Below, one piece after another: positions 61,143-64,000 of a stretch of DNA of 64,000 bases. The stretch spans positions 930,001 through 994,000 of the forward strand of contig JARGXX010000100.1 in the NCBI GenBank assembly GCA_030374765.1, in the 5' to 3' direction. Under the pieces are notes generated by a model that worked only from the letters and a program-made list of their open reading frames with translations, ran no database searches and was not told where the DNA came from. The DNA comes from Agarophyton chilense. Its lineage: Eukaryota > Rhodophyta > Florideophyceae > Gracilariales > Gracilariaceae. The stretch's first letter is position 1. Each line of letters starts with the position of its first letter. The translations under genes were made by a program, and so were the position numbers.

Positions 61143-63103
61143 TCACCATAGTGAGCCGGCGGCGCCCCCTTTGGCGTGGTCCGCAGAGCCGCGTCGAAGA
61201 ATGGCGTCGTCTGGGTTGCTCGGAGTTCCTCTGCCGAGCAGTCCAATACGGAATCTACTAATCTCCTTCAGAACCATTCAAAGGGAATGGAGTAGAGCTC
61301 GCAGACATTCCGCATACTATGGAGGACAAAGCCTTTGCTTCTGTGGATCTCTCAGAAGGCTGCGCAAACGGAATATACCACGAGGTATCACATGCGCATG
61401 CAATGAAGGCAAAAAAAAATGGAGCGGTAATATCCTCAGCCTTCACCGTATGGCAGGACAGTCCTGGCGGAAAGAAAGGGAGGTTTGTAGTAAACCTCTC
61501 AGCGCAGTCAAAGCACTGGGTGAAGGGTACAGTCCGGATGGAATCCTTGGCGGAGTTTGCGATGCAGATACAGCAAGGGGACCATTTCATTTCTTTCGAT
61601 TTGCAGAAGGGATACCGGCATTTTCGGCTCCACCCAGACATAAGAGACTGGTTCATCTTCCGGTACAATGGGAAGTATTATCAATGCGTCGCCCTCCCGT
61701 TCGGGTGGGGAAGATCTCCTCTTTGGTTCCCACAGTTAACGGTGCCGTTCATACGCTGCTTACGGGGACATGGATTCAGGGTGTTAGCCTACCTCGACGA
61801 CTTTCTGGTTGCTCCTTCGGTCTTCGGAACCGTTTCAACCAGGGATCATTGCACCCGAGCGAAAAAGATCATCGCCGTCCTCCTCAGGCGATTCGGAATA
61901 CGGCTAAATACATCCAAGGGGTGTTGGGAGGGAGCCACGAAGTTAGAACATCTGGGGGTACTCATCGACACTGTAGAAATGAAGTTCCTCGTAGCACCGC
62001 ACAAGTTGGAAAAGGTGCAGAGCTTGGCCAAAGCTATCCTAAAGGATGTCCGTTTCGGGAGGAGATGAGTCAGCAAGCGAAAGGTCGAGCACCTTTGCGG
62101 TGTCTGTGTCGCGCTCTCCTTGGCTATGCCATGGGCCAGGTTCTATACCAGGGCGCTTTATTGGGACATTTCGCGAAAGAGGGAGCACGACGATCGGGGT
62201 CGGGTTCGCCTAAGCCACCAGAGTATTCGGGATCTCCGACGATGGAAGCAACTCAGTGCTCAAGAGTTGGGAGGAAGACCAATGGTGCCGCCTACTCCAT
62301 CTGCAGCGTTGCACACCGACGCCGCGGACGTGGGCTATGGAGGAACTTTCAACGCCCGGAACCTCGAGCCAGACGTGGACAGTTGCTGGAAAGCCCAAGG
62401 AATATGGAATTGGGAAGATCGAGCGCAGTCAATAAGCTATCGCGATCTCAAGGCCATACGCATGGTACTCCCCGAGAAGCTGAAGCAGAAAATTCTGAGC
62501 GAACAACACCAGGACTTACTACTGCATGTGGACAACCAGGCCGTCGTTCATATCACCAACTCATTTGTTTCGGCTTCCCGTCCCATGATGAAAGAGCTAC
62601 GAAAGCTAAAACTGGTTCTGGACGCTCTTGTTGTCCGTCTTCGCACGCAGTGGATCCCATCAGTCGCAAACAAATTTGCAGACGCTCTATCGCGACGCTT
62701 CTACCGAGGCGACTTGCAGATCAAGCGGCAGCTCAGGCGTTCCGTCGCGGCTGGTATGAAAGCCCCTCGGGATGCATTTCCATATCGCCCTCTGGGCGAG
62801 CATCCTCGGTTTCTTCGCCGTCAGGCATACGCGGAGCTCGCCTCGAAGTGGGACAAAGAGCAGGCTCGTCTGTTGTGCCCTCCGGTGAGCTTGATTTCTG
62901 CGACACATCACAAATTGCGGGTACCGAAAGCCCCGTCAATGCTGCTGATACCATTCTGGCCTCGGCAGGGATGGTGTCAGGACGCTTTGCGGATGGCATC
63001 ACGGGTCAAAGAGCTGCGAGCCCCAGCGCACACAATGTGGGCCGGTTACAGGAAGTTGAATCCCGCATGGAACCTACTATTGCTCGAGATCAACTTCGAG
63101 TGA
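61142..63103 (+). pseudogene. DIRS reverse transcriptase-RNase H with two stops
   Basis: One frame carries VEEWRRLGCSEFLCRAVQYG, TAA at 61259-61261, then the 250-codon RT ORF from 61319. RT motifs include FVVNLSAQSKHW, FDLQKGYRHFRLHPDIRDWF, ALPFGWGRSP and the polymerase box YLDD at 61790-61801. TGA at 62066-62068 separates this from the next ORF, which in the same frame gives SKRKVEHLCGVCVALSLAMPW, then RNase H: ALHTDAADVGYGG, LHVDNQAVVHIT, WIPSVANKFADALSR. The last motif is the standard NxxADxLSR end. Apart from the two stops all catalytic blocks look sound. Confidence 0.8.
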
Positions 63104-63123
63104 CTAACCGATCCGGCAGAAGA

Positions 63124-64000
63124 ATGGAGTTGGCCAATGCAGCGATGTCGCGCCTAGGGTCACTGCCACCCACCTCAGGTATTCTGCGCTCGGCCGCCCT
63201 GCTCTCCGACTACGCTTCGAGTGGCCGTACTGCTGCAAGTCGCAGTTCCCAGTGGCGAGCATGGATAGAGTTCTGCACCGTAGAGCAGAGGTCTATATTT
63301 CCGGTAACGGAAGCGCATTTCATTGCGTTTGTCGGATGGCTGACGGCGGAGCGCGAGGCTGGGCGAAGAAGCGTTAGCGGCAAGTCCCTTCCCCAGTATT
63401 TCAGTGCGGTGCGGCAGATGCGAGTAACCTTAACCGGCACACCGGTTCCTCCTTACCCATTTCTTTCGCATGTACTTCGGGCTTACCAACGGTGGGAAGA
63501 GAAGGAGTTTCCTCAGTCTACTGTTCGGTGTGGTGTGCCGGCGGAAGTGGTTCAAAGGATATGGGGACTCGGCATGGCGACGAACGCAACTGCAACTTTG
63601 CGAGATTGCGCAATGGTTGTATTTGCGTATTGTTTCAACGGGTTACGCGACAGCTCGGTAACGTCCCTGTTGACGCAAAACGTCGAGATCACGCAGACAG
63701 AAGTGCTCGCTCGGTTGACTACTTTGAAGGGCAAGCCTACCAGTCGTGCGCCGCTAATGCGATATTGGCGAGTGTCCGAAGCTCCATCGCCGATCGATCT
63801 ATGGCAGCGATTTACAGTTGCACGTGGGAGGCACGACTGCTTCTTCGGACTTGACGGCGAGCGAACGCCATTAGCCGAGCAAACCACGACTCGAGCTTTG
63901 TTGCGCTGCCTCGCAGTGTTAAGGATCGAACCACCCGAGGGTGGAAAGTATACATCGCATTCGCTCCGCATTGGGGCGCATACGGAACAAGTTTTGTTAG
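63124..64000 (+). CDS. DIRS tyrosine recombinase, truncated by window end
   Basis: ATG 63124 opens a frame with no stop up to 64000 (292 codons), 20 bp after the RT-RH stop. The N-terminal SAM-like part reads SRSSQWRAWIEFCTVEQR and ITEAHFIAFVGWL-like. The catalytic domain shows Arg I in CFNGLRDSSV (about residue 175), the beta-hairpin Lys in TTLKGKP (about 202) and the HxxR box in SHSLRIGAHT (His 279, Arg 282). The second His and the nucleophilic Tyr are expected just beyond the window. The enzyme would integrate the circular DNA intermediate without target duplication. Confidence 0.85.
   Translation, partial: MELANAAMSRLGSLPPTSGILRSAALLSDYASSGRTAASRSSQWRAWIEFCTVEQRSIFPVTEAHFIAFVGWLTAEREAGRRSVSGKSLPQYFSAVRQMRVTLTGTPVPPYPFLSHVLRAYQRWEEKEFPQSTVRCGVPAEVVQRIWGLGMATNATATLRDCAMVVFAYCFNGLRDSSVTSLLTQNVEITQTEVLARLTTLKGKPTSRAPLMRYWRVSEAPSPIDLWQRFTVARGRHDCFFGLDGERTPLAEQTTTRALLRCLAVLRIEPPEGGKYTSHSLRIGAHTEQVLL

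Larger units (their letters stand above)
60162..64000 (+). mobile_element. DIRS-type tyrosine-recombinase retrotransposon, 5' part
   Basis: Gag-like ORF (60456-61142), RT-RNase H frame (about 61142-63103) and a tyrosine recombinase ORF (63124 to the window end) follow on one strand. RT-RH followed by YR, with no DDE integrase or protease, is the DIRS pattern. Only three nonsense codons spoil otherwise smooth frames (TGA 60699, TAA 61259, TGA 62066). The right terminal repeat lies outside the window. The start coordinate is the edge of the neighbouring transposon; the true left terminus was not identified. Confidence 0.8.

Noticed and set aside
1..64000. CRISPR arrays, rRNA genes, operons, riboswitches, bacterial terminators
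   Set aside because: Nothing of these types was seen; the content is eukaryotic transposons and single-exon genes.

Overview
The window looks like nuclear DNA from a transposon-rich eukaryote. The recognisable genes have no introns, and eukaryote-only families are present: C2H2 zinc fingers, a THO2-like protein, an integrin-beta-like VWA protein, and copia, gypsy, DIRS and piggyBac-like elements. Compact single-exon genes in a sea of LTR elements would fit a red alga of the Chondrus type, but that is a guess from gene style. There are no bacterial operons, rRNA genes, intact tRNA genes or CRISPR arrays.

Layout. 1-3.6 kb: GT-rich, unassigned DNA, then short fragments of an AGC protein kinase and a phytanoyl-CoA dioxygenase-like gene. 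4.7-9.5 kb: a decayed Ty3/gypsy element (+) carrying two nested insertions, a tRNA-headed SINE-like element in gag and a TIR element in the protease. Removing each insertion together with one target duplication rejoins the reading frame. 9.5-12.8 kb: the 5' half of a Ty1/copia element (family A, -). 12.8-14.3 kb: a head-to-head rearranged remnant of copia family B. 14.3-17.2 kb: weak host-like ORFs. 17.2-22.4 kb: a complete copia B element (-) with 323-bp LTRs and a 5-bp target duplication, inserted in the last ORF of that region. 22.4-28.3 kb: a THO2-like fragment, more copia B debris, a perfect 44-nt hairpin and a C2H2 zinc-finger gene. 28.3-36.2 kb: weak ORFs and a heavily decayed RT/RNase H element. 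37.1-39.3 kb: a gypsy RT scrap cut exactly at the LTR of a second copia A copy, which keeps the 3' half. 39.3-44.6 kb: a GC-rich orphan ORF and unassigned DNA. 45.2-54.9 kb: the most gene-like part, a divergent pair of an integrin-beta-like VWA membrane protein (-) and a 2078-residue LamG-domain protein (+), separated by a duplicated block. 55.2-60.2 kb: two DNA transposons end to end. 60.2-64.0 kb: a DIRS-type element (gag, RT/RNase H, tyrosine recombinase) running off the window.

The most interesting object is the 3.94-kb DNA transposon at 56214-60157. It has CCCTAGT termini, a 4-bp ATAT target duplication and palindromic subterminal motifs. Its decayed minus-strand frame reads from a basic N-terminus through a DDE-type transposase into a YqaJ-like PD-(D/E)XK nuclease, so the ancestral product appears to have been a transposase-nuclease fusion. 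Elsewhere the window is useful for nested-insertion archaeology and for copia elements primed by a half initiator-tRNA.
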